Shown: positions 8,861 through 18,171, counted from the stretch's first letter. The stretch: 53,983 nucleotides of DNA from Oscillospiraceae bacterium (GCA_009778695.1 WRFS01000011.1:1-53983); one strand, 5' to 3'. Numbers and translations are program-made. Notes: a model not told the origin generated them from the sequence alone.

Positions 8861-8958
8861 CTAGAAGTTAGAGACTAGAAGCTAGAGACTAGATTTAAGA
8901 AATCCCTTCGAAGAGTTGCTTAAATTCTAGTTTCTAGTTTCTAGTCTCTAGCTTCTAG
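8861..8958. repeat. CTAG-rich palindromic repeat, copy 1
   Basis: Arms are built from short tandem units of the CTAGAAA / CTAGAGA type, joined by a centre containing ATTTAAGAAAT and CGAAGAGTTGCTTAAA. The whole folds on itself. It fills the space between tRNA-Leu and the 3' end of rnpB and is close in sequence to the copy inside rnpB at 9157-9256. Confidence 0.85.
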
Positions 8959-9393
8959 TAAGTAAATCTATAAGCCGGGTTCTGTCGTGAATAGCCATTT
9001 ATCTAGGATATACATTACTATATATCTCAAGCCACTAATTTAAGAAGGCGACGAGCAGTCTTAATCTTCTAATACGTGTTGCTCCAGGTGGGGTTTACAC
9101 TGACGCAGTATGTCACCATACCACCGGTGAGCTCTTACCTCACCTTTTCACCGTTACTAGAGACTAGAAACTAGAGACTAAAGACTAGATTTAAGAAATT
9201 CTTTCGAAGAGTTGCTTAAAAATTCTAGTTCCTAGTTTCTAGCTTCTAGTTTCTAGCAGTTCTTTTCTGTTGCACTTTCCTTAAAGTTTCCTTCACTGGA
9301 CGTTATCCAGCACCATTGCTCTATGGAGCCCGGACTTTCCTCATGCACTGACGAACACAGTTCGCCTCTACATGCGACTATTCAATTTACTTA
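8959..9393 (-). ncRNA. rnpB: RNase P RNA, A type
   Basis: The ribozyme that matures tRNA 5' ends. Ends pair as helix P1 (TAAGTAAATT at the 5' end with AGATTTACTTA at the 3' end). Conserved blocks are present: GGAAAGTCCGGGCTCC near the 5' end, the AGGAAAGTGCAACAGA block, the GGTGAAAAGGTGAGGTAAGAG block, AACCCCACCTGGAGCAA and the closing CGACAGAACCCGGCTTA. Block order and helix positions follow the A-type (ancestral) fold rather than the Bacillus B type. Helix P12 is replaced by a roughly 100-base CTAG-rich repeat, making the RNA about 435 bases. Confidence 0.93.
9157..9256. repeat. CTAG-rich palindromic repeat, copy 2, inside rnpB
   Basis: The same element as at 8861-8958, placed between the ACAGAAAAGAACTG block and the GGTGAAAAGG block of rnpB, where helix P12 is expected. 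The arms are nearly complementary over about 45 bases, so the RNA would form a long hairpin instead of a normal P12. Confidence 0.85.
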
Positions 9394-9460
9394 CATTTAT
9401 ATTTTAAACGATTGGCACCTAAAAGTCAAGAAAAAACATTAACAAGTATAAAAATCATTA

Positions 9461-9498
9461 AAAAAAACTAGTGATAATGAAATCTGATCACTAGTTTT
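9461..9498 (-). terminator. Rho-independent terminator
   Basis: Inverted repeat AAAACTAGTGAT / ATCACTAGTTTT followed on the minus strand by a T-run, just after the stop codon of the 96-residue ORF. Confidence 0.8.
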
Positions 9499-9511
9499 GA
9501 AACATCGTTTG

Positions 9512-9802
9512 CTATTTATCGTTAAAAAATCTAAGTATCTTACCTCCGAATATTAAAATTAACATTACAATAATTATAATTATTGCGAGGATACTGATAG
9601 AAAATAAAAGAATTGCTATCCAAACAACTATACCTCCTACAAGAGAGGTTACATCGAAAGTACTAATACAAAAAAAACTCACAACGGCAACAATAACTGC
9701 TACAAAACCGATGACTGTGTAAGTATAACTCCAATGGTTAGTGTGAATAGCATGATTAAATTCGCTACGAAAATCACTAAACCGCTGTTTCAACCGTTTC
9801 AT
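9512..9802 (-). CDS. small two-helix membrane protein, unknown
   Basis: 96 residues: a basic, polar N-terminus (about 25 residues), a transmembrane helix at about 28-50, a second at about 54-85 with a run of isoleucines, and a short basic tail. I do not recognise the family. It lies 20 bases downstream of the 119-residue ORF and precedes a terminator, so both are probably one transcript. It uses CGG for Arg at codons 3 and 7, unlike the conserved genes here, which hints at foreign origin. Confidence 0.55.
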   Translation of the reverse strand: MKRLKQRFSDFRSEFNHAIHTNHWSYTYTVIGFVAVIVAVVSFFCISTFDVTSLVGGIVVWIAILLFSISILAIIIIIVMLILIFGGKILRFFNDK

Positions 9803-9822
9803 TTTGTCTCCTAATTTTAAGA

Positions 9823-10182
9823 TTATGGGTCTTTTTTGTGAAACACATGTATTATTTGTTCTTCCCCATAGTTTTCTAAACTTAACGTATTCAAAAATTC
9901 AAAAGTTTGGTCATGAATAATAAGTCCGTCACTAGAGCTGTTTTTAGAATCACTACAAGTAGTTAAATTTATCACGTAAATAACAAATTCATGGGTTTCT
10001 ACTTCATTAACAGAATCACCATTAATTATTGCATGTAACAATATGCGAGTTTCACCTTTGGTTATTGAAATGACGTTTGCTCCCCTCGGCATTTCTAGCT
10101 TACATTTGATTACGTGCCGTCCTTTCGTACATTTACTTAGTTCTTTAAACCAGATTAAACTATCCGTCCAAAACGTGTTCAT
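9823..10182 (-). CDS. hypothetical protein
   Basis: 119 residues starting MNTFWTDSLIW; this start has Shine-Dalgarno GGAG 6 bases upstream, while the longer ORF to 10260 has none. No signal peptide or membrane segment is seen; composition suggests a small beta-rich soluble protein. I do not recognise it. It contains an in-frame CGG Arg codon (in TKGRHV), as do its neighbours at 9512 and 10534. The three may be an acquired group of orphan genes. Confidence 0.55.
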   Translation of the reverse strand: MNTFWTDSLIWFKELSKCTKGRHVIKCKLEMPRGANVISITKGETRILLHAIINGDSVNEVETHEFVIYVINLTTCSDSKNSSSDGLIIHDQTFEFLNTLSLENYGEEQIIHVFHKKDP

Positions 10183-10249
10183 ATTTTTCTCCAATTGATA
10201 AAAAATATATATTAAACATCGAATTGCTATAATTTTATCACAATTTATG

Positions 10250-10335
10250 TAAATTATCAATAATTTTTCAAAATTTTATCAAATTCCTCTAGTCTCGGGC
10301 GAACGATGTTCGCCCCTACATATACAATCCTTTTC
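10250..10335. repeat. GGGGCGAAC palindrome repeat, composite copy (partial)
   Basis: Contains a palindrome centred on GGGCGAAC/GTTCGCCC (about 10298-10317), preceded by TTTTATCAAATTCCTCTAGT and followed by CTACATATACAATCCTTTT. The same flanks occur at 18600-18713 (inverted) and 27878-28013, so this is a truncated copy of a composite repeat about 125 bases long. Confidence 0.75.
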
Positions 10336-10533
10336 CTTAAGTTGTGGACTAAGCGAATGTTTGTTCTGTTGCAATGTTATGTAATTTATAGTATAATCTT
10401 ATGAAGTTATGTATTATTTTAATTATCTCAATATTTAATTAAAAGGAGAGACAACATTAGGAATACAAAGAAGATATGAAGAGAATTACCTACAATGATG
10501 TTCACTTGTTTTCACTTAAATTTAGGAGGCAAT

Positions 10534-11370
10534 ATGAAAAAATTTTTTCAAAGTGGTATAATCATTGATGATATGGGTGTTCAGGAATGGGTTGTTAAAT
10601 GGGTTAAAATAAGACTATTTTTCCGTCCCTATTTTATCGTTGAGAATTTTATCGTTCTGATGGATTGGAAGCGGATTGTTAATTGGTTTGAAGCTAGACT
10701 ATTTCCGCTTAATCGTTTGAGCAAAACACTACAACAAATTGGTTTTATTTTACCAATTTATCTCCAGCGTATTGACGATGAAGGTGTTGATTTGTGTACT
10801 TGTTCAGACGGAAGACGTTTAAGGTTTTCGGCAGACAGCAAGATTGAAGTTTGGGATTCTAAAAAATGTCTTATCTATGAGTATTCTAAGTTTAGACACA
10901 CGATAAAACTCATAAATGAATTTGTTGAAGCAAATGGCAAATGGTTATATGTAGATTATAATTATGATAATCTATGTAGATTTGTAACTTGTACGTTTGG
11001 TGATTATACCATATCAATCAAATGTCCAATATCATTCGGGATATTCACAGTTAATGCGTATCTTTTGAATTTGACTGTTATTCCGACAGCTAAAGATATT
11101 TGGAACGATTGTATAAAAAAAGTTCCAACAGTAGCAGTAAATGATATAACTGTTGAAATAAGTGTTAGCACGAATTTCTTTGTTTCAAGGAAAGGAATAG
11201 TCAGAGAACGCCCCCCTAAAGATGGTATGGGAATTACATCCCCAATAATGTACCCAATATCTGAAATTGCTGTTCATTCTGGCAGTATTGTAAGAGATTT
11301 TGAAGCCAGAGAAGGGGACATTCACTATGCACCTACCGAATATGGTGGAGTACACAAAATCTTTTATTGA
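10534..11370 (+). CDS. hypothetical protein
   Basis: 278 residues. I choose ATG 10534 because AGGAGG stands 5 bases before it; the longer ORF from 10495 lacks a ribosome site. There is a possible membrane-associated stretch near residues 25-45 but no clear signal peptide, and the middle and C-terminal parts look beta-rich. No motif is recognised. A strong terminator follows. It uses CGG (in MDWKRIV), a codon absent from the conserved genes I read. Likely an acquired orphan gene. Confidence 0.6.
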   Translation: MKKFFQSGIIIDDMGVQEWVVKWVKIRLFFRPYFIVENFIVLMDWKRIVNWFEARLFPLNRLSKTLQQIGFILPIYLQRIDDEGVDLCTCSDGRRLRFSADSKIEVWDSKKCLIYEYSKFRHTIKLINEFVEANGKWLYVDYNYDNLCRFVTCTFGDYTISIKCPISFGIFTVNAYLLNLTVIPTAKDIWNDCIKKVPTVAVNDITVEISVSTNFFVSRKGIVRERPPKDGMGITSPIMYPISEIAVHSGSIVRDFEAREGDIHYAPTEYGGVHKIFY

Positions 11371-11393
11371 AAGGTTTTCTCTTTTATCTGAAA

Positions 11394-11430
11394 AAGAATA
11401 CCCACCTTTTTAGGGTGGGCGTTCTTTTTT
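11394..11430 (+). terminator. Rho-independent terminator
   Basis: Hairpin AAGAATACCCACC / GGTGGGCGTTCTT with a following T-run, 24 bases after the stop codon at 11370. It may also end the opposing rho transcript. Confidence 0.8.
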
Positions 11431-11460
11431 TCTGACATATATTTTATTGCCTCTTTACTT

Positions 11461-12810
11461 TCAATAATTTTTCAAGATAAAATCAATCTTATTTAAAAAC
11501 TCTTCATTATTTTTTGTAACAATCATTTGTCTTAATAATTGTTCTGCAATTTCAGCAGAATTCATGTTAGACATGGTTTTCCTAATTGCCATAGCTGTTT
11601 CATATTCATGCTTTGTTAGCAATAATTCATCTCTTCTTGTCCCAGATTTAACCATATCTATTGCTGGGAATATACGTTTTTCAGAAAGCTTTCTGTCTAA
11701 GTGAATTTCCATATTGCCAGTTCCCTTAAATTCTTCGAAAATTACATCGTCCATACGACTTCCCGTATCAACCAATGCAGAAGCTAAAATAGTTAAACTA
11801 CCAGCATTTTCAGTATTTCTTGCAGCACCGAAAAATCTTTTTGGTTTATGTAATGCAACTGGATCAAACCCACCAGAAAGAGTTTTGCCTGACGAAGGCA
11901 TAACAAGGTTGTATGCCCTTGCTAACCTTGTTATACTATCTAATAATATTACTACATCCTTTTTTTGTTCTACAAGCCTTTTAGCACGTTCTAGAACTAT
12001 TTCTGCAACTTTAACATGGTGTTCTGGCAACTCATCAAATGTTGAATATATTACATCGCCTTTTATTGAACGTTTCATATCTGTGACTTCTTCTGGTCTT
12101 TCATCTATTAATAAAACAATTAAATCAACTTCTGGATTATTTGCAGTTATGCTGTGTGCAATTTGCTTTAAAATAGTAGTTTTACCTGCTTTAGGGGGAG
12201 ATACAATTAAACCTCTTTGTCCCTTTCCAATAGGTGATAAAATATCCATAAGTCTCATTGTATAGTCAGTTTGTCCAGTTTCTAGTCTTAACCTTTTTGT
12301 TGGGAATATAGGAATCAAGTCCTCGAAATATGTTCTTTTATATGCGTTTTCTGGGCTTTCTCCATTTACTTCCCCAACATAAATTAATGCAGGAAACCTC
12401 TCCCCTTCTTTTGGAGTTCTTGCAATACCTTTAATTTTATCTCCGGTATCTAACTTAAATCTTCTAATTTGCACTGGTGATATGTATACATCCTTTGGTG
12501 TAGAAAGATAATTTTCTCCTCTTAAAAATCCATAATTATCTTGAATAACTTCTAACACACCTTCTGCAATAAAATCCCCTTCATTAGTTAAACTAAATGA
12601 AGAGTTTTCATTTGAAATATTATTGTTATTGTTAGTAGTTTTAGATACTGCTGGACGAGCGATGTTCTCCACTACATCAGTGGTTATTGGATTATTTGAA
12701 TTCTCTAATGTAGAAATTAATTCACTTTTTTTTAGTTTTTGAATATTCTTTAATCCTTTTTCTTTAGCTAAGTCTCTTAATTCAGTTAGTGATAATTCAT
12801 TTAATTCCAT
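11461..12810 (-). CDS. rho: transcription termination factor Rho
   Basis: 449 residues. A SAP-like N-terminal segment ([25 protein letters not shown]) is followed by an Asn-rich linker, the cold-shock-like RNA-binding domain ([14 protein letters not shown]) and the RecA-type ATPase with Walker [10 protein letters not shown], Walker [17 protein letters not shown] and the Q/R-loop region. Forms a hexameric RNA helicase that ends transcription. ATG 12810 has a good GGAGAAG site; the longer frame reads through an upstream palindrome and is not likely translated. It is downstream of divIC. Confidence 0.95.
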   Translation of the reverse strand: MELNELSLTELRDLAKEKGLKNIQKLKKSELISTLENSNNPITTDVVENIARPAVSKTTNNNNNISNENSSFSLTNEGDFIAEGVLEVIQDNYGFLRGENYLSTPKDVYISPVQIRRFKLDTGDKIKGIARTPKEGERFPALIYVGEVNGESPENAYKRTYFEDLIPIFPTKRLRLETGQTDYTMRLMDILSPIGKGQRGLIVSPPKAGKTTILKQIAHSITANNPEVDLIVLLIDERPEEVTDMKRSIKGDVIYSTFDELPEHHVKVAEIVLERAKRLVEQKKDVVILLDSITRLARAYNLVMPSSGKTLSGGFDPVALHKPKRFFGAARNTENAGSLTILASALVDTGSRMDDVIFEEFKGTGNMEIHLDRKLSEKRIFPAIDMVKSGTRRDELLLTKHEYETAMAIRKTMSNMNSAEIAEQLLRQMIVTKNNEEFLNKIDFILKNY

Positions 12811-12826
12811 AATCTTCTCCTTAAAA

Positions 12827-12858
12827 ATAGTCTCGGGCGAACAAAGTTCGCCCCGACA
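12827..12858. repeat. GGGCGAAC palindrome between divIC and rho
   Basis: TCTCGGGCGAAC / GTTCGCCCCGA palindrome abutting the stop codon of divIC and just upstream of the rho ribosome site. It would form a hairpin in the intercistronic RNA. Same family as at 10298, 18617, 18688, 23153, 27881 and 27954. Confidence 0.75.
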
Positions 12859-12859
12859 A

Positions 12860-13144
12860 CTATTGTGATATATCAATATATACTCTCTCGTTTGGTAAAT
12901 ACATGTCTAACTTTTCTCTTGCAATTTGTTCAATATATTCATCTGAATTTATATTTTGTTGAAGCTCCAATAAACTCGTATTTTTCTTTGTTTCGCTGGC
13001 AATTTGCTGATTATAATATTCTTGACTGGATGCATAAGAATTTAATGTTTGTTGTTGTGAATAATATTGATAAAAAATATATATAAAGAAAAGTAAAATA
13101 GCTATTGTTTGTAATAATTTTCTAAATTTAAATTTCGTTTTCAT
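12860..13144 (-). CDS. divIC: septum formation initiator DivIC/FtsB family
   Basis: 94 residues with the family layout: short basic cytoplasmic N-terminus, one transmembrane helix (about 10-24), a coiled coil (about 25-70) and the C-terminal motif [18 protein letters not shown]. It works with FtsL and DivIB to activate septal peptidoglycan synthesis. Position downstream of yabP and yabQ is the conserved Firmicute order (yabP-yabQ-divIC). Confidence 0.88.
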   Translation of the reverse strand: MKTKFKFRKLLQTIAILLFFIYIFYQYYSQQQTLNSYASSQEYYNQQIASETKKNTSLLELQQNINSDEYIEQIAREKLDMYLPNERVYIDISQ

Positions 13145-13209
13145 TCGTTCACGCTTCCTCTTTGCAAATACTTTTATACTACAACTAGTAATATTATATT
13201 TCTACAAAA

Positions 13210-13740
13210 TTATCTAAAATCCTTTTTTTTAATTGCTTTTTTGAAAAATTTTTGTGGTTTTTCTGCCATTTTTCTCATTATTATATCATATTTTGATAAA
13301 ATTTGTATTCGTTTTTTTATATTTATTGATAAAATAAATATTGGTTTAAATAAAACTTTTCTTAATACATTGAAAATAAGTTTTAAAGGATACGTAATTA
13401 TCACTATTATTTTATATATGATTGTTTTTAAAATTTTAATTATAAATACGTTTATTTTGATAAAATGTTTACTGAAAATTAAAATATATAGAAGTACCCC
13501 TAAACCTAATCCTAGAAAGATATAGCTTCGTATTTCACCATTACTAAATTTAAAAATCACATAAAGCAAAAATGTTCCTGTTACTAGCCAAAAGAAAATG
13601 TCTTGTAAATATGTTACAAAATCTGGCGTTTTAAAACTTTTTCTAAATACTCTAAATATATCAAAAAATATACCTATTAAAACACCACTTAATACATAAA
13701 TCAAAAATGTATATAATTGACTCCCCACTATAGTATTCAA
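13210..13740 (-). CDS. yabQ: spore cortex biosynthesis protein YabQ
   Basis: 176 residues. N-terminal LYTFLIYVLSGVLIGIFFD and FRKSFKTPDFVTYLQDIFFWL match YabQ; about four hydrophobic helices occupy residues 8-110, and the C-terminal third is strongly basic. In Bacillus, YabQ is a mother-cell membrane protein needed for cortex formation. It lies 14 bases downstream of yabP. The context and the LQD-FFWL motif make this firm. Confidence 0.9.
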   Translation of the reverse strand: MNTIVGSQLYTFLIYVLSGVLIGIFFDIFRVFRKSFKTPDFVTYLQDIFFWLVTGTFLLYVIFKFSNGEIRSYIFLGLGLGVLLYILIFSKHFIKINVFIIKILKTIIYKIIVIITYPLKLIFNVLRKVLFKPIFILSINIKKRIQILSKYDIIMRKMAEKPQKFFKKAIKKKDFR

Positions 13741-13754
13741 AAAAAGATCACCAC

Positions 13755-14048
13755 CTATTTGAATATCCTATTCAAAAAACCCGTTCCTTTTGAATTCAAC
13801 TCTTTTTCTGAATAATTTAAACTATATATATCTCCTTCGATTGTAACTTCCGATGTGTCAATACTAAGCTTATTTATCCTTAAAGCCTCTCCTTTAACTG
13901 TTAATAAACCAAGTTCTGTTTCTAATATTACTAACTGATCATCAAAACTTAATACATCTAAAACGCCAGTTATAAATAACTTTCCCCTATTTTCTAAAAC
14001 TAAGTTTTGAATTATATTTGTATTTAACTGTCTTTCTTCTAACGTCAT
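13755..14048 (-). CDS. yabP: sporulation protein YabP
   Basis: 97 residues of the YabP/YqfC family: ENRGKLFITGVLDVLSFDDQ is the family hallmark, followed by TELGLLTVKGEALRINKLSIDT. A soluble, beta-rich mother-cell protein made early in sporulation, cotranscribed with yabQ. The start is ATG 14048 with a GGAGG site (plus 14051-14055) only 2 bases upstream, which is tight but the only good option. Confidence 0.9.
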   Translation of the reverse strand: MTLEERQLNTNIIQNLVLENRGKLFITGVLDVLSFDDQLVILETELGLLTVKGEALRINKLSIDTSEVTIEGDIYSLNYSEKELNSKGTGFLNRIFK

Positions 14049-14107
14049 AATTCCTCCATTTCCTTACCTCTACACATATATATATTCAAAACTTGTCTAT
14101 TTTAGAA

Positions 14108-15697
14108 CTAATTTTTTTCTATGATTTCATCTAAAGGTGCATATTTGTCTTTGGAAATCAATTCTTCTACTGTTTCTCCATTGCTATTTTTTGAAACTGC
14201 ATAAGTTTCACTTATTATTCCATTTGCCCCTGATTGAACTATTTCTTCAGTGCCTTTCTTTAAATCAGGATTGTTAATGTATTGTGTTTTATAAGGCGTT
14301 GTCTGTAATATTTTCGTTTCTATTTCTGGCTTATCATCGTCAGAAGCTTCTGCTATTCCATAAAAAGTTACTTGTATAGTTCCATCATTCACTATTACTG
14401 AAATTTTTATTGGATACGTTCTATTATTTTGAAATTTATAATCTATACTACCATATACAACAGTTGCGTCTAAGCCAGCTTGAGCATACGAAGGTAAAAA
14501 CTGATGATTAGTTCTATCTATTATTTTCAAATTACACTTTAAACTAGCCTCATATAACATACTAGAAACTTGACAAATTCCTCCACCAAGACCTAGGCCT
14601 ACCTTTCCGCCTACATATATGGGTGCTTCCTTATACCCTTCAGCTATAGTTCTTGCACCAACAACTTTGTTGTATGAGAATATTTCACCTGGTGCTAATA
14701 CATATCCATTTAATTTTTTCGCAGCTAATTCTAGGTTGGTAACTCTATTTTTATTGTTTACATCGTACTCACTACTTGCAGTTTCCAGTGGAATAGGAAA
14801 AGCATTTATATTCAAATTATTTATGGTAATTTTTGGCTTGGTTATTTTTAATGGAATAACATATTCATTTGAAGTATTTGATTTATCCAATATTTTTTGG
14901 ACTTCTTCTTCTGAAATTGCAAAGTCTATTCCCTCAACTTCTGGATATATTTTAAAAGGTGCTTTTTCGTAATATGCATCTTTTGCTTCTACATAGACTT
15001 CTTTATGAAGGTCTGCAATGTTGATACTTTGAGCTTCCTTTATTTCAACAGGAATAGTATTTTTTGAAACCGTATCTGAAAAGTTCTCCATGTAATCTTC
15101 TACATCTTTAACAAGTTCGTCTTTTTTTATAACTATCCCAGAAACATCTTTATTTAAAATTAAATTTGTGTTTTCAATATAATATGAACTTGAAATAAAT
15201 ATCCCTGGTAATTGAGCATATATTTGATTTATTTGTTCATCTAGTTTGTCTTTGTTATATGTTACACTCAAATCATAATTTATACCAAATAATTTGGTTT
15301 TTAAAATATCAATATTATCTTTAAATAAGTTCCCACTTCTACCCACTTTAAATGCTTCATCAATTACGTTGTTTACGTTATAATTTACATTTAATACAGC
15401 TAGTTCTACTTCATAATCTTTTCCTTCATATTCAAATGGAACTGAATTAAACAATTTTTTATCAATTATATCATCAAACATCGCTATAGCTTCTGATTTA
15501 GACATGTTTGATACATCTATGCCTTCAATATGTACACCGCCAATAATTTTTGTGTTTTGTAAATTAAGAATGGCAAATAGTATAGATAAAAAAAAGAGTA
15601 ACAAAATAATGCAAAGCACGATTATTGCGGGCTTTGGAATTACTATTCTTTTTTTAGCTAATTTTTTTTTGTTTCTTTTTCTGGGATTATTACGCAT
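14108..15697 (-). CDS. VanW family protein with peptidoglycan-binding-type domains
   Basis: 529 residues from ATG 15697, chosen for its GGAG site 8 bases upstream inside the end of the MscS gene. A basic N-terminus and one transmembrane helix (about 25-47) are followed by PG_binding_4-like repeats with HIEGIDVSNMSKSEAIAMFD, then the VanW domain (about 300-440) with NLELAAKKLNGYVLAPGEIF, GGKVGLGLGGGICQVSSMLYEA and TNHQFLPSYAQ, and a short G5-like tail. Probably an extracytoplasmic cell-wall-linked protein; the biochemical role is not known. It is 4 bases from the upstream gene, so cotranscribed. Confidence 0.88.
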   Translation of the reverse strand: MRNNPRKRNKKKLAKKRIVIPKPAIIVLCIILLLFFLSILFAILNLQNTKIIGGVHIEGIDVSNMSKSEAIAMFDDIIDKKLFNSVPFEYEGKDYEVELAVLNVNYNVNNVIDEAFKVGRSGNLFKDNIDILKTKLFGINYDLSVTYNKDKLDEQINQIYAQLPGIFISSSYYIENTNLILNKDVSGIVIKKDELVKDVEDYMENFSDTVSKNTIPVEIKEAQSINIADLHKEVYVEAKDAYYEKAPFKIYPEVEGIDFAISEEEVQKILDKSNTSNEYVIPLKITKPKITINNLNINAFPIPLETASSEYDVNNKNRVTNLELAAKKLNGYVLAPGEIFSYNKVVGARTIAEGYKEAPIYVGGKVGLGLGGGICQVSSMLYEASLKCNLKIIDRTNHQFLPSYAQAGLDATVVYGSIDYKFQNNRTYPIKISVIVNDGTIQVTFYGIAEASDDDKPEIETKILQTTPYKTQYINNPDLKKGTEEIVQSGANGIISETYAVSKNSNGETVEELISKDKYAPLDEIIEKN

Positions 15698-15701
15698 GAA
15701 A

Positions 15702-16766
15702 CTAACTCCTGCTTTCCGCAATAATCGTTTGAGTATGATACGCCAGTTTGATTTTCTCTTTTTCAACTAATTCTATAATTTTCAAATTAATTAGTTCCTT
15801 AAACTTCATATAATCAGCATAAACCGTAATATTTGTATTTAAATGAATATACATTTGATATCCACTTTCAGTTATTTTATCAAAGTTTATATTAACTGTA
15901 TTTTCTATTACATTTGGTAGTGATTCTAATAAGTCATATCCTTTTACAATAAAATTATTTATTTTTTCTAATGGAGTATTATAGGTAAAATTTAAAGTGA
16001 AAATATATTTTCTATAATTTAATCCCCTATTGCATACCAGGTTTTCGTTAGATAAAACAGAGTTTGGTATAATTGCTAAAGTTCCGTTAAAGGTCCTTAG
16101 CCTCGTACTTCTAAATGTTATGTCTTCAACAGTTCCTGCAATTCCGCCCATGTCTATCCAATCTCCAACTTTGAATGGTTTATCAATAACAATTGTTATT
16201 CCACCGAAAAGATTTTTAAACAAGTCCTGTGCCGCTAATGCCACAACTGCACCAGTTAAGCCTAAACTTGTAAAAAATCCACTTAAATTTACTCCAACTG
16301 CCATAAGTATTACTATTCCAGTTGCAATAAATATTAATCCTTTAAAAACTTTTGTTAAAAATAGTCCAGTTGTGTCTCTTTTATCCACATGTAATGTGGC
16401 TTCTACGCCATGCACTATTCTAGAATCTGCAGCGACTATTTTTGCCAAGCAATATCCCACTAACATTATTATTAATATTTGTAAACCTTTACTTATTGTA
16501 GAATATAGGTCATTTGGTAACCCTAAAAAAGCAAGTGCTATGTATAGGCCAACTACATATATTGTAAATCTTATTGGTTTATATATATGATTTTCTTTTA
16601 TTTTCTTTTTTCTATTACCAAAAACAGCAACTATTAATTTAGAAATAAATGGCGAAAGTACTATTGCAACCAACATTATTATTGCGAAAATTATATAATT
16701 ACCGCCAGGTATTTTTTGTATGGGTTCTATTAAATTATCGTTTGTTATTTTTGATAATCCATTCAT
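15702..16766 (-). CDS. small-conductance mechanosensitive channel, MscS family
   Basis: 354 residues from ATG 16766 (MNGLSKITND), preceded by AAAGGAA. Helices at the N-terminus are followed by the pore helix region GLTGAVVALAAQDLFKNLFGG, which is the conserved MscS TM3, and the beta domain with DKPFKVGDWIDMGGIAGTVEDITFRSTRLRTF. It opens under membrane tension on osmotic downshock. The frame can extend to 16820, but that start lies in the end of a hairpin repeat and has no ribosome site. Confidence 0.9.
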   Translation of the reverse strand: MNGLSKITNDNLIEPIQKIPGGNYIIFAIIMLVAIVLSPFISKLIVAVFGNRKKKIKENHIYKPIRFTIYVVGLYIALAFLGLPNDLYSTISKGLQILIIMLVGYCLAKIVAADSRIVHGVEATLHVDKRDTTGLFLTKVFKGLIFIATGIVILMAVGVNLSGFFTSLGLTGAVVALAAQDLFKNLFGGITIVIDKPFKVGDWIDMGGIAGTVEDITFRSTRLRTFNGTLAIIPNSVLSNENLVCNRGLNYRKYIFTLNFTYNTPLEKINNFIVKGYDLLESLPNVIENTVNINFDKITESGYQMYIHLNTNITVYADYMKFKELINLKIIELVEKEKIKLAYHTQTIIAESRS

Positions 16767-16819
16767 TATGATTTGTATTCCTTTCCGATAATGTACTTTC
16801 CACAAAAGATTGATTGCCA

Positions 16820-16945
16820 TGGTCCGCTTCAGGTGTTAGTATATATTTTTTAAAAACTCCCTCCAGGTCAAGGGGTAATCCGTAGCCTTGGGAGGGCTGT
16901 CGGGCAGTTTTTAAAAAATATATACTAACACCTTACGCTATTCTA
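16820..16945. repeat. covarying hairpin repeat, copy R1
   Basis: Perfect 28-base arms (16831-16858 and 16906-16933) flank a core containing CTCCAGGTCAAGGGGTAATC and GGCTGTCGGGCAG. Conserved ends: TCCGC on the left and GCTATTCTA on the right. It lies in the gap between pfkA and the MscS gene, so it is probably transcribed with them. Core type A. Confidence 0.9.
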
Positions 16946-16974
16946 CGTATTGATATTTTATATTAAATGTGCTT

Positions 16975-18114
16975 TCAATCTCCTAGTGAAATTCCTATGC
17001 TACGTGCTGTTTTAACTAAATCGTTATTAAAATCTACTTTTCTAAGACTACTATTTTCTGTGTTGCCAGAAGCAGCTCCTATTTCTGTATTTCGTCCAAC
17101 AACATCTTCAAGTGAAATATAATCTAATTTGCCATCTTTAATTACAACTAAAACATTAAAAGTTCCTTCTAATGCAAGTTGCATGGCTTTTGCACCATAT
17201 TTTGTAGATAACACTCTATCAAACGCTGTTGGTGTTCCACCTCTTTGAACATATCCAAGTATTGTAACTCTTGTTTCCATTCCTGTTAATTCTTCTAAAT
17301 CATCTGCTAGTTTTTCGGAAATTCCACCAAGTTTTGTATTGTCAACACCTGACCCATTTTGTCTTGTTTTTTTAGTTACCATTTCGCCACCAATTGGACA
17401 AGCTCCTTCAGCAACAACTATTACACTAAATGCTTTACCTCTTTTTTTTCTACCATTAATTTTATTTACTACCTTATTTATATCATATGGTATTTCTGGA
17501 ATTAAGGCGACGTCTCCACCACCAGATATTGCTGATTCTAGAGCTATCCAGCCAGCATATCTTCCCATTACTTCTAATATCATTATTCTATGATGTGTTG
17601 CACCAGTAGTATGAAGTCTGTCAATTGCCTCTGTGGCAACAGAAACCGCTGTGTTGTATCCAAATGTGATGTCTGTTCCAACAACATCATTATCAATTGT
17701 TTTTGGTATGCCTATAACATTTAGTCCTCTTACTGAAAAATCTCTTGCGGATTTTTGTGTGCCATCTCCACCTAGAGCAAATATACAGTCAAAACCTGCT
17801 TCTTTAACATTTTGAATGCATTGTTCAGATAAATCTTTATATTCTTCTGTTCCATCTGGGTTTTTCACTTTATAATTAAACACGTTTGTATTAATTGAGG
17901 AACCTATTATTGAACCTCCTTTATAGATTATTCCAGAGGCTTTATCGACGGTTGTTAGTTCTACGTAATTGTTTTCGAGTAATCCTTTATATCCATCTAT
18001 ATATCCAAAGCATTGTACTCCATTGTTTTCTGCTGTTTTTACAATTGCTCTTATTACTGCGTTGAATCCAGCAACGTCTCCTCCATTAGCTAGTATGGCT
18101 ACTTTTTTTAACAT
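16975..18114 (-). CDS. pfkA: 6-phosphofructokinase
   Basis: 379 residues, somewhat longer than the classic 320-residue bacterial enzyme. Seen are the nucleotide-binding start AILANGGDVAGFNAVIR, ALGGDGTQKSA, the catalytic PKTIDNDV with Asp, EVMGRYAGWIAL, and LGYVQRGGTPTAFDR. The family's phosphoryl-donor positions are mixed: GGDG as in ATP enzymes but PKTIDND as in pyrophosphate enzymes, so the donor is not certain. Catalyses the committed step of glycolysis. Shine-Dalgarno AGGAAG. Hairpin repeats flank the gene on both sides. Confidence 0.92.
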   Translation of the reverse strand: MLKKVAILANGGDVAGFNAVIRAIVKTAENNGVQCFGYIDGYKGLLENNYVELTTVDKASGIIYKGGSIIGSSINTNVFNYKVKNPDGTEEYKDLSEQCIQNVKEAGFDCIFALGGDGTQKSARDFSVRGLNVIGIPKTIDNDVVGTDITFGYNTAVSVATEAIDRLHTTGATHHRIMILEVMGRYAGWIALESAISGGGDVALIPEIPYDINKVVNKINGRKKRGKAFSVIVVAEGACPIGGEMVTKKTRQNGSGVDNTKLGGISEKLADDLEELTGMETRVTILGYVQRGGTPTAFDRVLSTKYGAKAMQLALEGTFNVLVVIKDGKLDYISLEDVVGRNTEIGAASGNTENSSLRKVDFNNDLVKTARSIGISLGD

Positions 18115-18171
18115 ATATTTTTTTCTTCCTTTCTATGTAGAAATGTGCTACACACTAATATTATCCTATAA

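Noticed and set aside
11714..12265. 183-residue plus-strand ORF inside rho, and the other long antisense frames in acd, ppdK and ftsE
   Set aside because: Pure shadows of conserved minus-strand genes, with no ribosome sites and no family match.
16975..18114. PPi-dependent phosphofructokinase
   Set aside because: GGDG at the donor position argues for ATP while the PKTIDND motif argues for PPi; the sequence alone does not settle it, so I left the donor open.
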